This document shows, one piece after another, positions 36,901 to 46,320 of a stretch of DNA of 64,000 bases. Where the stretch lies: the NCBI RefSeq assembly GCF_009905375.1, contig NC_133650.1, positions 297,351,957 through 297,415,956 on the forward strand, in the 5' to 3' direction. The notes under the pieces are model-generated. The model made no database searches. It saw only the letters and a program-made list of their open reading frames with translations, and was not told the DNA's origin. This stretch comes from Apium graveolens. Taxonomy: Eukaryota > Streptophyta > Magnoliopsida > Apiales > Apiaceae. Position 1 is the first letter of the stretch. Each line of letters starts with the position of its first letter. Both the position numbers and the translations under genes were made by a program.

Positions 36901-37329
36901 AAAAATATAATATCCAATTCTAAATCATTAATCATTGTTCACTTGATACCTTAACCTTTTTCACTTGATGATCATTATTCTCAATCTTGTCATTGTGACT
37001 TGCTGAGCTAGTTAGCTCATTTGTGCGAGAGATAGGGGTCCAGGTTGATCGAGTTAAGCTAGATGACAGCTTTTGAGATAGTTTAAGTTTGTAAAAGTTT
37101 GTATTAATGTTTAATATTCAGTTCCGAGTTTGAATAGTTGGGATTTGGACATTTGTAATATAAAGTGTGTGTGTGGCTTGTGTACATACTTTAACCTGTT
37201 GCGATCCGTGGTAGTCGGTAAGTAGGGTCAATGCATATTATTATTATCTTTAATATTGTTATAAGCAGGTTATAAATAAGGTGTGTGTGTGGACCCCAAA
37301 CTTCTGACCCGGGTTTGGAGGGCGCCACA
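33960..37329 (+). mobile_element. Solo LTR of a Tekay-type gypsy element (3370 bp)
   Basis: Runs TGTAATATCTGG...GGAGGGCGCCACA with the exact duplication ATGTC on both sides, splitting the Sirevirus integrase. TATA box TATAAATA at 34636-34643. The terminal GGGTTTGGAGGGCGCCACA parallels GGATTTGGAGGGTGTTATA of the full chromovirus, and the internal layout (GC-richer Shine of CCGGCG at 35230-35400, then AT-rich) is similar, so the same lineage is likely. No internal region or second LTR is present, as expected from unequal recombination between LTRs. Confidence 0.9.
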
Positions 37330-37334
37330 ATGTC

Positions 37335-38059
37335 TTTGTCTTTGCAGAATTCAGTTAAGGTTGCATTCCTGAATTTTGTTCCATTGCCACTCCTCAATCT
37401 TTTTACACAATTTTGATCTTTGGCCTGCTTTCAATCTTCTTGATGTGCTCTATTATGATATATGGAGTCTCATTTTTAGAGTACATAAATTTTACCCATG
37501 TGTACCTTGAGTAGTCATCCACCATCACAAGTGCATATCTTTTTCTTGAAATTGACTGGACATTTACTGGTCCAAATAAGTCCATGTGAATAAGTTGCAA
37601 ATATGCACTTATAGAATTCACAGTTTTACTCTTGTTACTTGATCTTTTCATTTTTCCTTTTTGACAGGCATCACAGACTTCATCTTGAGCAAATTCCAGA
37701 TTTGGCATGTCTCTCACCAACTCCTTTTTAACTAGAATATTGATTGCTTTGAAATTCAAATGAGACAGCTTCTTATGCCATAATTTGCTTTGCTCTACAG
37801 ATTTCTTGGTGTAGAAGCAACAAATTCCATCCTCATTTGCTGAGTCCAAGTCTACAACAAATAAGCTTCCTTTTATTGCTCCTTTCAGAGCAACTTCACC
37901 AGTTTTCTTGTTGATAAAAGTGCATTCTTCTTTGTTGAATAAAACTTTAAAACCTTTTTCTGCAAATTGGCTGACACTGATAAGATTCAATTCAAGGCCA
38001 GCTACCAGTGCTACATTATCAATTACAACATTTCCAGAAATCAATTTGCCATATCCCAT
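37335..38059 (-). pseudogene. Sirevirus GAG-pre-integrase and integrase N-terminal half
   Basis: 37403-38059 encodes the protease/integrase junction (NLISVSQFAEKGFKV), the pre-integrase zinc motif (LWHKKLSHLNFKAI...CDACQKGK) and the first catalytic Asp region (HMDLFGPV...MVDDYSRYTWV). A frameshift near 37403-37440 moves the next block (RSGNGTKFRN, second Asp region; the aspartate of the usual RSDNG is Gly here) to another frame ending at the solo LTR. Confidence 0.88.
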
Positions 38060-38700
38060 TGTAAAACCTTTATTGTTGTCTCCAAAAGTTGCTAATGGGA
38101 CGGCCTTCTACTCAAACTGTGATAGCAGGGCCATATCACCTGTCATATGTCTTGACCATTCACTATCTATAATCCATATGGCTTTCTTCTTTTTGCTCTA
38201 CACACAATGAGTTTCAGTGTGTTTAGCAACCGAAGCAGTGTTGGGTACTTTCTTTTGGTTAACAGAGTGAGCAGAATCAGAATGAGTTGTTTCAGATAAA
38301 ATAGAGTTCATTAACTGTTTTGCATTTCCCTTTTTAATATAGACCCGATTTGTACTTCTTTGAGGTCTACTCTCAGTTTGTGGAAACTTTTCATCACTTT
38401 CAGGTTGCAAGGAATGCAATCAAAATTGTCACAGAAAGAGTAGGGATCATTAACATTTGCTTTATTGTACTTGCATGCTCCTTCTACTGGTTTGCTAACA
38501 GTCTTTTTACAAAGGTGAGTTAGATAATTCACAGAGTCACATCTTTGACATTGTTTTCTTGGAGCATCTGCAAAATTAGAAAAATTATTGCTTTTGTTTA
38601 TCCCAATCGTGCCATTTCTATTTTTCTTTTTCTTTCTTGCATCTTCAATTTTTATTTCCTTGATAGGTGTCTTGGAATCTTGATTGATCATGGGCTTCTT
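38060..38700 (-). pseudogene. Sirevirus second zinc knuckle and protease region, degraded
   Basis: Minus-strand frames at 38311-38691 and 38198-38419 carry a CCHC-like CQRCDSVNYLTHLC and the downstream Sirevirus linker. The upstream basic segment precedes the protease zone at 38060-38200 (WIIDSEWSRHMTG-like, out of frame with its neighbours). Several frameshifts. Confidence 0.65.
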
Positions 38701-38844
38701 TTTAGCTTTAGAAGTTGGAGTTATTTATGCATTTTTCTTCTCATTGTCTTCATCAGCAATTTCTTGCTTAATGATAAACTCTTCTTCACTGATATCTGCC
38801 TCACATGCTTTGAACATAGGTGAATCAACCTTTTTCAACATTTT

Positions 38845-40564
38845 TCAGCATAACTGGAACATCTTCATTTTCTGTTGCTTTTTTTTACCACCAGTATCTT
38901 TCTTCTTGCTATTCAAGGCATTATAGTCAAGACCTATAACTATGTTAGCACATGGTTTGTTCTTCTCATGATACTGTTCAACCAACTCAGATGCATTCCT
39001 GAATGATTTCAACTTAACTTCATTCTTTTCAATCTTCTCTCTTAACACAGCTTCAATCTCATTGGCACACTTTAGCTTGTTTTCCAAATATTCATTTTCT
39101 TTCTTGATTGACTCAAGCTCTACAAGAAGTAGATCCATCTTTTGCTTCTCACTCTCAAGCTTCTCATTTACTTTTGTTAGCCTACTGACTTCCTCAGTAG
39201 CTTCTACCAAGCTAGTGTGTATGTGAAACATCTCCACACTCATCTTTTCCAGAGTCTCCTTATATTGACTAGCATTTAAATCAATAGTGGTTAGAGTTGG
39301 TACCTTTGATTTTGAAGTAAATGCTTCTCCTTGCTCAAAAGCCATGAGTGCATAATTTCCAACTTCTTCATCTTCATCATCAACATTAATATCATCCCAA
39401 CTCTTTTCTTCTGCAATATAAGTTTTTCCAGACTGCTTCTTCAAGAGAGCTTCATACTTTACTTCCAGTTCAAGATATGCCTTGTCTTTATTCACCTTTT
39501 TAGGCTTTTAACATTCAATAGCAAAGTGACCCACAACTCATCACAGTTGAAGCACCTCATCTTTGATCAGTCCATATATCCTGTTTTGTAGCCACCTTTG
39601 CTAACTGAATTGAACTGAGTTTTTGGTTTCCAATTGTTACTGTTGGAAGATTGTCCCTTACCTTTGAAAAACCTTGGTTTCTTGACTCTAATATTTGAAA
39701 ATTTTCTAGCCAAGTAAGCCATGGACTAATCCATTTCATCTAGTTCATCCAAGGTGTAATATTCATCTTCCTCCAGTTCTAACACAACTTGCTTCTAAGG
39801 TCCTTTGTTCTTCTGTTCCGTAGCTTGAATAACTGAAACTTGATCATCTTTCTCATCTTCACTTTCTTCTCTGTCATTTATAAGTAAAGCACTTGAACCA
39901 TCAACGATATGACCATGATGTGCTTTCAATGACTTTCTTTGCATCATTTCAAGTTCATAAGTTTTCAAGATTTCATATAGAACTTCCAAAGTTATTCTGC
40001 TCAAATCTCTTCCTTCTCTAATGGCTGATATTTTCTGTTCAATATGGTCAGGAAGAGCTAGCAGAAACTTTAGGTTAACCTCCTCAGCCTCATAATATTT
40101 ATCATGTAGCTGCAAGTCATTTATCAATTTATTGAACCTTTCAAAAACTTTAGTGATTCCTTATTTTAGTTTAGCCATAAACCCTTCATACTGAGAAACT
40201 AGAATCCTTCTTTGGTTTGACCTAACTTCCTCTGTTCCTTCATATAATATCTCTATTTTCTCCCAGATATATTTGGTTGTGTCATAGTTGATAATGTTAT
40301 TGTACATTACATTATCCGGTGACTCTATCAAGATCAGCTGTAAGCCACTATCTAGGGAGACTTTTTTTTTCTCAGGCTCAGTGTATTCTGAAGGATTTTA
40401 GGAGCATAATGAGCTGGAATGACCATGTCTCCATCTGTAGATTCCTCAACTCTTACCATAGGAGTGAAAGGCCCATTCTTAAGGATTTGAATGTATAGTG
40501 GATTGACCATCCTGATAAACAACAACATTTTCTTTTTTTTATAGTCTATAGTTAGATATGTCAA
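38845..40564 (-). pseudogene. Sirevirus gag (coiled-coil type), frameshifted
   Basis: Pieces in element order are 40352-40564 (N-terminus), 39795-40127 (LLALPDHIEQKISAIREGRD, then LKTYELEMMQRK), 39557-39739, and 38845-39495 (long Leu/Glu/Lys coiled coil). The 39795-40127 block aligns by eye with the gag at 59840-61030. The first CCHC knuckle (CFNCDEL, about 39540) is broken by a one-base frameshift. A gag ending in a coiled coil is a Sirevirus hallmark. Confidence 0.85.
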
Positions 40565-40640
40565 AGGTAGGGATTTTAATACTGCTCAGTTTCTATGTAT
40601 TCATTCTTCCAAGATCTTTAATCTGTTTACTTTTAGATTT

Positions 40641-40655
40641 TTCTCTGATACCGCT
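40641..40655 (-). promoter_or_regulatory. Primer binding site of the large Sirevirus
   Basis: On the minus strand AGCGGTATCAGAG follows the LTR end. It is close to the initiator-Met tRNA complement TGGTATCAGAGC. Confidence 0.8.
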
Positions 40656-41972
40656 TGTTGGGTAATGAATACAACACAGAAGGCGGATGGGGGGGGGGTG
40701 AATGTGTTTTTAACAATTTTAATATCTTTTTGGACTTTTAATAATGGTGAAAAAATAATCTATATTGTTGAGATAATGTGTTTCAACAGAATAATTAAAG
40801 CATGCATATGAACATAATTATCTTTCAAAACTCACTCAATTTTATATTAAAATTAAGCTAGTGTTTGCTACAAATTTCTGGGTTCCTAGTATGTTAAGAA
40901 CTCAGCCTCTCTCTTGAGAGTTATAAGAAATTTCAGATCTATTTGTTACAACTCAAAAAAAGCATCCAGTGTTTACTTTATAAGACAGTAAACACTGGTA
41001 TTTACACAGCATGCACCATCATGTACTAAACCCTTCTTTTGGATAACCAAATCTTTCTATTTCTGGCTTAGTGTATCTTTGCTAATCTAGCATGCCTGTG
41101 ACTTCACTTTTCCAGTTAATCTTGGCCTTTGACCTTGTACTCTTCAAGCTTTTTTTGTAGACTTTTTAGATCAGTGATTGATTTGTTTGTTGATTGATAA
41201 TCTTGGATATTAAACTGATCTGCATTCTGTACTTGAACTTTTACATCGAGATCTCCAGTTAGTCATATAGAGAACTCGACATCTTGATAAGTATATTGAC
41301 TTATCGAGATCTCTAATAACTTTATAGTTGTTTGATTTATCGAAGTCTCTGAGTTCTCTATAAGAGAATTTGGCTTGTCAAGATCTCTCATCTTCATGTT
41401 TTCACTTTGGCTTATCGATGTCTCTGAGTTCTCTAGTGACAAATAGACTTATTGATATCTCAGAGATCTCTAGTGATATTTTGGCTTATCGATATCTCAA
41501 AGATCTCTAATGATATTTTGATTTGTCGATATCTCAGAGTTCTCTAGTGAAGAAATGACTTTTCGATATCTCTAATCTTCATGTCTTCAATTTAGCTTGT
41601 CGATATCTCTGAGTTCTTTAGTAGCTTTTCTTGACTTCTCGATAAGTCATTCTGGACTTCTCGAATGACTTCCCTATAACACATAATCCGTGACTTGTAA
41701 ACTTCTTGACTTAGAATATTTTTCACAGAACAGATTTATTCAACTCCAAGCTTCTTCACACTTTCTCTGAGGCATGATCTTCATGATCTTCTTCTAGAGT
41801 TTATTCTTAGGCTTGAAACTGTTTACAGAAAAAATACTCCAGTCTAATCTATTTACATTTTTACAGACTTAAGTGTTACAATACAAAATGTAAAGTTAGA
41901 TTATAATACAACTTACTTAGGGTTGTCAATTTGACTTAGTCTTGTTATAGTACATGCATGTCTTGCACAACA
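40656..41972 (-). repeat. 5' LTR of the large Sirevirus (1317 bp)
   Basis: Diverged copy of 11059-12359. The 16-bp length difference is largely an insertion rich in G near 40678-40700 (GGCGGATGGGGGGGGG). Contains the same TATCGATATC / AGAGATCTCT repeat block (41230-41660). Confidence 0.92.
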
Positions 41973-42690
41973 TATTTTGTTGTAGGATAATATATAATAA
42001 TTAAAAATGATAAACATGATAATTATTTTTGGTTAGCCATAAAAAAATAACGTCTAGGGGGATTGGTTAAAGAAAAATCACAATTCTTGGAATTTCTCAA
42101 CAAAAAGATTTTTGTTACGATTGATTTCATAATTAAAAATTACATGCGATTATTTAAATAACAATTACATGGATGTCAAGTAATTTCCTGAAAATTAAAT
42201 ATTAATATACATAAACTACCAAAACTAATTAACTGAAACAAATTCTTTATTTGACTCTATTTTTACTATAATCTATAATTTAGAATATTTCCCATAAATT
42301 TTGTAAATATTAATAATAAAACTCGTTTATATATAAAGAATAATATACAAAAAATTTGAATTAATATTTTAATTTTTTGTTTTACATTTTGAAGTGTTAT
42401 AAATTCCTGTACTTAAACTCAGGCCATCTTTCATCATGCCCAAATAGATAGTCTATATATAGTCTAAAATATGGCTTTGTATCCCCACCTCTGAATATAT
42501 GTCTATTATCGGATATTACCATTTGAAAGCAGGTTTACCAATAAATCAAAGATCAGACATGTTCCGTGATTTTAACTTGGCTTTACTTAGCAAACAAGGG
42601 TGGTGTTTCCTTACAAGACCAGAAAGTCTCGTGAGCAAAGTCTTTAAACAAATGTGTTAACAGAGGAATTTGGTTAACAAAGATTTGAGG
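41973..42690. other. Remainder of tandem-duplication copy 2, then AT-rich spacer
   Basis: 41973-42140 continues the copy interrupted at 11058. 42141-42690 shows no gene; AT-rich, with no ORF of note. Confidence 0.75.
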
Positions 42691-45580
42691 TTCGCGGTCG
42701 GAATCAAGATCTGCAGCGGTGGTCTTTCACCGTGAAAGTCGTTGGAGTGTGGTGATTCTGATGAATCGGGTGCTGAGATCGCAATGGTGTTTGGTGTTGG
42801 CGTATAGAGCTCTCGCTTCCAATCCCGCACAATGTGCCTATATACCTCCGCTACTTTCGCCGATCGTAACCGCGGGTATAACTATGACTTACCGCAATGC
42901 CAAAACTCATCATTGCCGCCCGATGAGGAGAACCTACCAGACTACATGATAAGTGATCCCAAGTGTAGAAGTGCAAAGTGTGAGATTACCCCAAAGTCTC
43001 CCGTCGAGAACAACCCGCCGAATACGGAGACATGGCTCCCAAAGCACACACTAGATGTTTACGACCGTTCCCCTACGAGGATAATCCGAAAGACTACAAA
43101 ACGATGCCTACAACATGTTTTCCGAGACAACGGGCTCCCGGAGGGCTCTTTTTCTTCACGGGGCACGCCCTGTGAAAGGTTGGAGTCCTCCGGAGTCCTC
43201 CCCCATGCCTAGGGTGTACCCCAACCATGGAGAGCTCCCCCGAGCCTCCTCCTCTTCTCTTGTATGATTCTTATGCTTTATTTTCTTCCCATTTTAGTTA
43301 TGGCAGCAACCTCCTCTCTAATTATTTCTTGTCATCTCACTTGTATTGCCGCATGTCTATAGCACGGGGCGCCCCCTATGAGGGTCCGGGGACATTTCGC
43401 CGTAACCCGAGTTATTTTTCATTTCGTGATCATTTCACTCTTTCTCCATTGTGTTAAGATCATCCTTTATAGACTCATCATCAATACTTGTTCTTCGTCG
43501 TCGTCTTGTATTTTAGCGACCGTCGTGGTATCGTCGTCATAGTGGTCATCGTGTACTTCCTCCACTATGGTCGTCGTAAACTCCCATTGTGATGGTCATC
43601 GTAAACCTCCATATAAAACCTCATCAATCGTCTTTATAACTTCTCGTCATCAACAGTCATCGTAAGCGACTCCTATATAGGGGTGAGCCGTATAGGGGGC
43701 GCCCTAGTCTCCGGAGACGCGTTCTCTGCAACTCGTCCGTCTTCTTCCTCGACGGTGATCCGATCCATTTCCTTAAATAGTCATCGTAAGCGACTCCCAT
43801 ATAGAGTGAGCCCTATGGGGGCGTCCGCGTCTCCGGAGCTCGTTCATCTTCTTTCTCGGCGGTGATCCAACCCATTTCCTTAAAGATCCGATAAAATACC
43901 CATGAAGATTTTATGGTATAACGACTACCCCTCAATTTTCTAGTTTTTTAAAAAATAAAGTGGAAATTCTTTTTCTAATTCCTTCGGTCTCCACTGAATA
44001 ATTCTACCTTTATCATCAGCAATGTCTTCATTTCATCTTTTGCTAATAAAATTCCTTCCATAAGTGTTAATTCTTTCTTCCGTCGAAAAATACTTTAGTT
44101 GATAATCTTCATCCTAAATTTTTCTTCTTCTGAACTTCGATAACAAGTACTTCAGTTTTTATTTCCACAAATATCTTCCGTAAATATTCTTCGAAATATC
44201 TTCCGCAAATATTTTTCATCAATATTTTTCTTCCTCTCCGCGTCGTTGAGACCTTGTGGGGCGCGCCCTACCCCTGAGGGTTAGTTCCGGGGTTGAAACT
44301 TTAATGAATTTCAGAATTTGCTTCCAGGCATAAAACTCCTCTTCGTCTTCATACACTTTCTTATTGACTTGCATGTTAAACATACATAACTTGTAGATCT
44401 TGTAAAATCTTCACACTGACCTCCAATTATGTTTATTCATAGCTTGAAGTTGAAATTTAGGACATCGACACCCACTTCATACATGGGGGCGCGTTCGAGG
44501 CACGCCATGAAGCTCTCAGGGGACGATCTCCGCATAGTGCAGGGCACACCCGAAGCTTATTCGAAGCTCGGGTTGTGACCTTGTTTCTTTGTTGGGGCAT
44601 GCCTTATCTTCTTAAAAATATATTTGTATTTTTGTTGGTGTTGTGGCACGTCCTAACCACTTTTCATTTTTCTTTACCACAACTGGACGAAGAGTTGCCT
44701 ACTCCCTTCCACCTATTTGCGGAATTCAACCGTAAGTTGAGGATTTTCACCACCCTGCTTTGGTCATTATCTCCTTTCTCATCTTCATTGCTTCATCTTC
44801 AACACAAGTTGTCAATTTAACTTGGATGTTCGTACGTCTCTCTAACTTATCTTTCATTTGGTCTTTTATCAATATTTTCATCTTTTTGTGACATTATTTC
44901 CTTTTCTTCAAAATAGATAATAAGAGGGTGAAAAAGTTAAGTAGTGTGGCCACAGAGAAAGTGCTATACTTCCCCTTCCCTTGAAGACTTTAGTCTTGAA
45001 ACGCGTTTTACGGAGGATAACCTTAGGAAGTAGGAGTTCTTCACTCCAATGTGCGTTTAAAGTGTAAAAAAAGAGTTTTCATTAAGAAAATGGATGTTGT
45101 AGCTTCCTCAAAGGATCTTCCATCCTCATGCGGTAGGTGCTAGGCGCGCCCTAGGAAATGCACACTTTCGGGGCACGCCCTAAGGGGTGAACCTCTTGGG
45201 AATCAAAGCCATTGATTTTTGTTCTTGTATTCCTTGTTGTTCCACCTTTACTTGAGTTTTCATATTTGAATACTTGTCGTGCCCCGTGCCTTCTTCACTT
45301 GCATCTTCGTGCTATCCATATGCTCGCATCCCATGTTTTCTTCATCTGCGGTGATACACATGCATCACTATCTTGTGTGCTTTATTTCATGTTTTAATGT
45401 CATGTACTACTTGATCTTACTTCTCGGAAAGAGGTTTGATCTTAGCTTGGTCATCGTGGTTGATGCAGGAATGGTGGAGAAGTGTAAACTTCAAGCTTAA
45501 ATCACCAAATGGATTCTTTGTGAACGATACTAATTAAAACTTCAGTTATTTTGATGCATAAACATTTTCATTAGTCAATG
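42690..45580. repeat. Uncharacterised GC-enriched repeat region with GGGGCRCGCCC boxes
   Basis: Distinctly higher GC than both flanks. About a dozen degenerate GGGGCRCGCCC(TA) boxes occur (near 43159, 43362, 43693, 43810, 44258, 44486, 44540, 44592, 44643, 45149, 45168, 45277). Also present are CTCCGGAG palindromes, CATCGTAA repeats and poly-pyrimidine stretches. No frame longer than about 126 codons and none resembling a known protein. It may be a non-autonomous element or an LTR/leader of an unusual family. I could not find terminal repeats. Confidence 0.5.
43658..43893. repeat. Tandem duplication, about 120 bp x 2
   Basis: Copies at about 43658-43779 and 43782-43893 share CATCGTAAGCGACTCC, the GGGGGCG box, GTCTCCGGAG, and CGGTGATCC followed by CCATTTCCTTAAA. 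They differ by several substitutions and small indels. Confidence 0.8.
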
Positions 45581-45582
45581 AC

Positions 45583-45812
45583 CTCAAGGTGGATAATGCC
45601 AATGCTATTGCTGCTAGGAGGATCGCGTTAGGACTTGGCCACCGGTATGTTCAGACCTCATGCATGCTTGTTACATTAGAAAGCATGGTAGGATTCGTAG
45701 CGAAGCATCTGCTGCCGTTGCGACTGAGGACGTTGCTATTTCCGGTCCACTCTTTACGTATGATCCTCTGTTACTTGCACCGTCAAGTGATCCGGGCTAT
45801 TCTTATATAGTA
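45583..45812 (+). pseudogene. Vestigial coding fragment, family not recognised
   Basis: Two adjacent open stretches in different frames read like one former protein segment. The first has AIAARRIALGLGH (45600-45650); after a shift near 45670-45690 comes a stretch with RSEASAAVATEDVAISGPLF (about 45695-45755). Codon texture is coding-like and unlike the surrounding repeat. No start, stop or domain can be assigned. It may be an exon captured by the neighbouring repeat region. Confidence 0.35.
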
Positions 45813-46320
45813 TTATTTTTAAGATCTTTTTAACACTAATTTTAATGAGTTTGTTTCATTTTAATTGATGAATTTTTGTGCATGCAGAGAGTCCATCATT
45901 ATTTATAAGTAGAAAATTAACAAAAAATTGGCAACTAAACTTTTAAGGTTACATATGGGCATGAAATGCATATTTTAAATAAACGGGTTTTTAATGTGTC
46001 CAAATACACATAATAAACACCAACCTTTATAGGTTTGATATTTTTTTTATTTGTGAAGCTGTTGTGAATGAGCAGAAAATCAATCGAAATGTAACAAATT
46101 CATCAAAATTTAGTATTTATTACGTGCTCTCGGAAAAACCGTCAAAGAATATGGAAGTGAACTGCAGGACATTTATTATAGCTTAAAACTCATAGTGCCC
46201 TCTCTTCTAGTTTACGGAGACAGCATCACTCTTTTCAACTAGTTTAAAGACTACAACTCAAGAGCCAAAAATGATAAAAATCAAATTCAAATACCAGAGC
46301 TTATTTCCTAGTCGATAACT

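Larger units (their letters stand above)
11059..41972 (-). mobile_element. Ty1/copia Sirevirus-type retrotransposon, minus strand, with two nested insertions
   Basis: Two direct LTRs (11059-12359 and 40656-41972) both run from TGTTGGG to CACAACA on the plus strand. On the minus strand the order is 5' LTR, PBS (GGTATCAGAG), gag with coiled coil, PR, IN, RT, RNase H, a long env-like frame, PPT and 3' LTR. The RT catalytic motif [10 protein letters not shown], the coiled-coil gag and the ORF downstream of pol are Sirevirus traits. Target duplication is TACTT (11054-11058) versus TATTT (41973-41977), one mismatch. Removing the chromovirus and the solo LTR leaves about 13.97 kb. All genes contain stops or frameshifts, and the LTRs differ at many positions, so this is an old, inactive copy. 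Confidence 0.93.

Noticed and set aside
42832..43212. 126-codon ORF in the GC-box region as a gene
   Set aside because: No family resemblance, overlaps another frame of similar length, and is probably a by-product of GC-rich composition; kept only within the repeat description.
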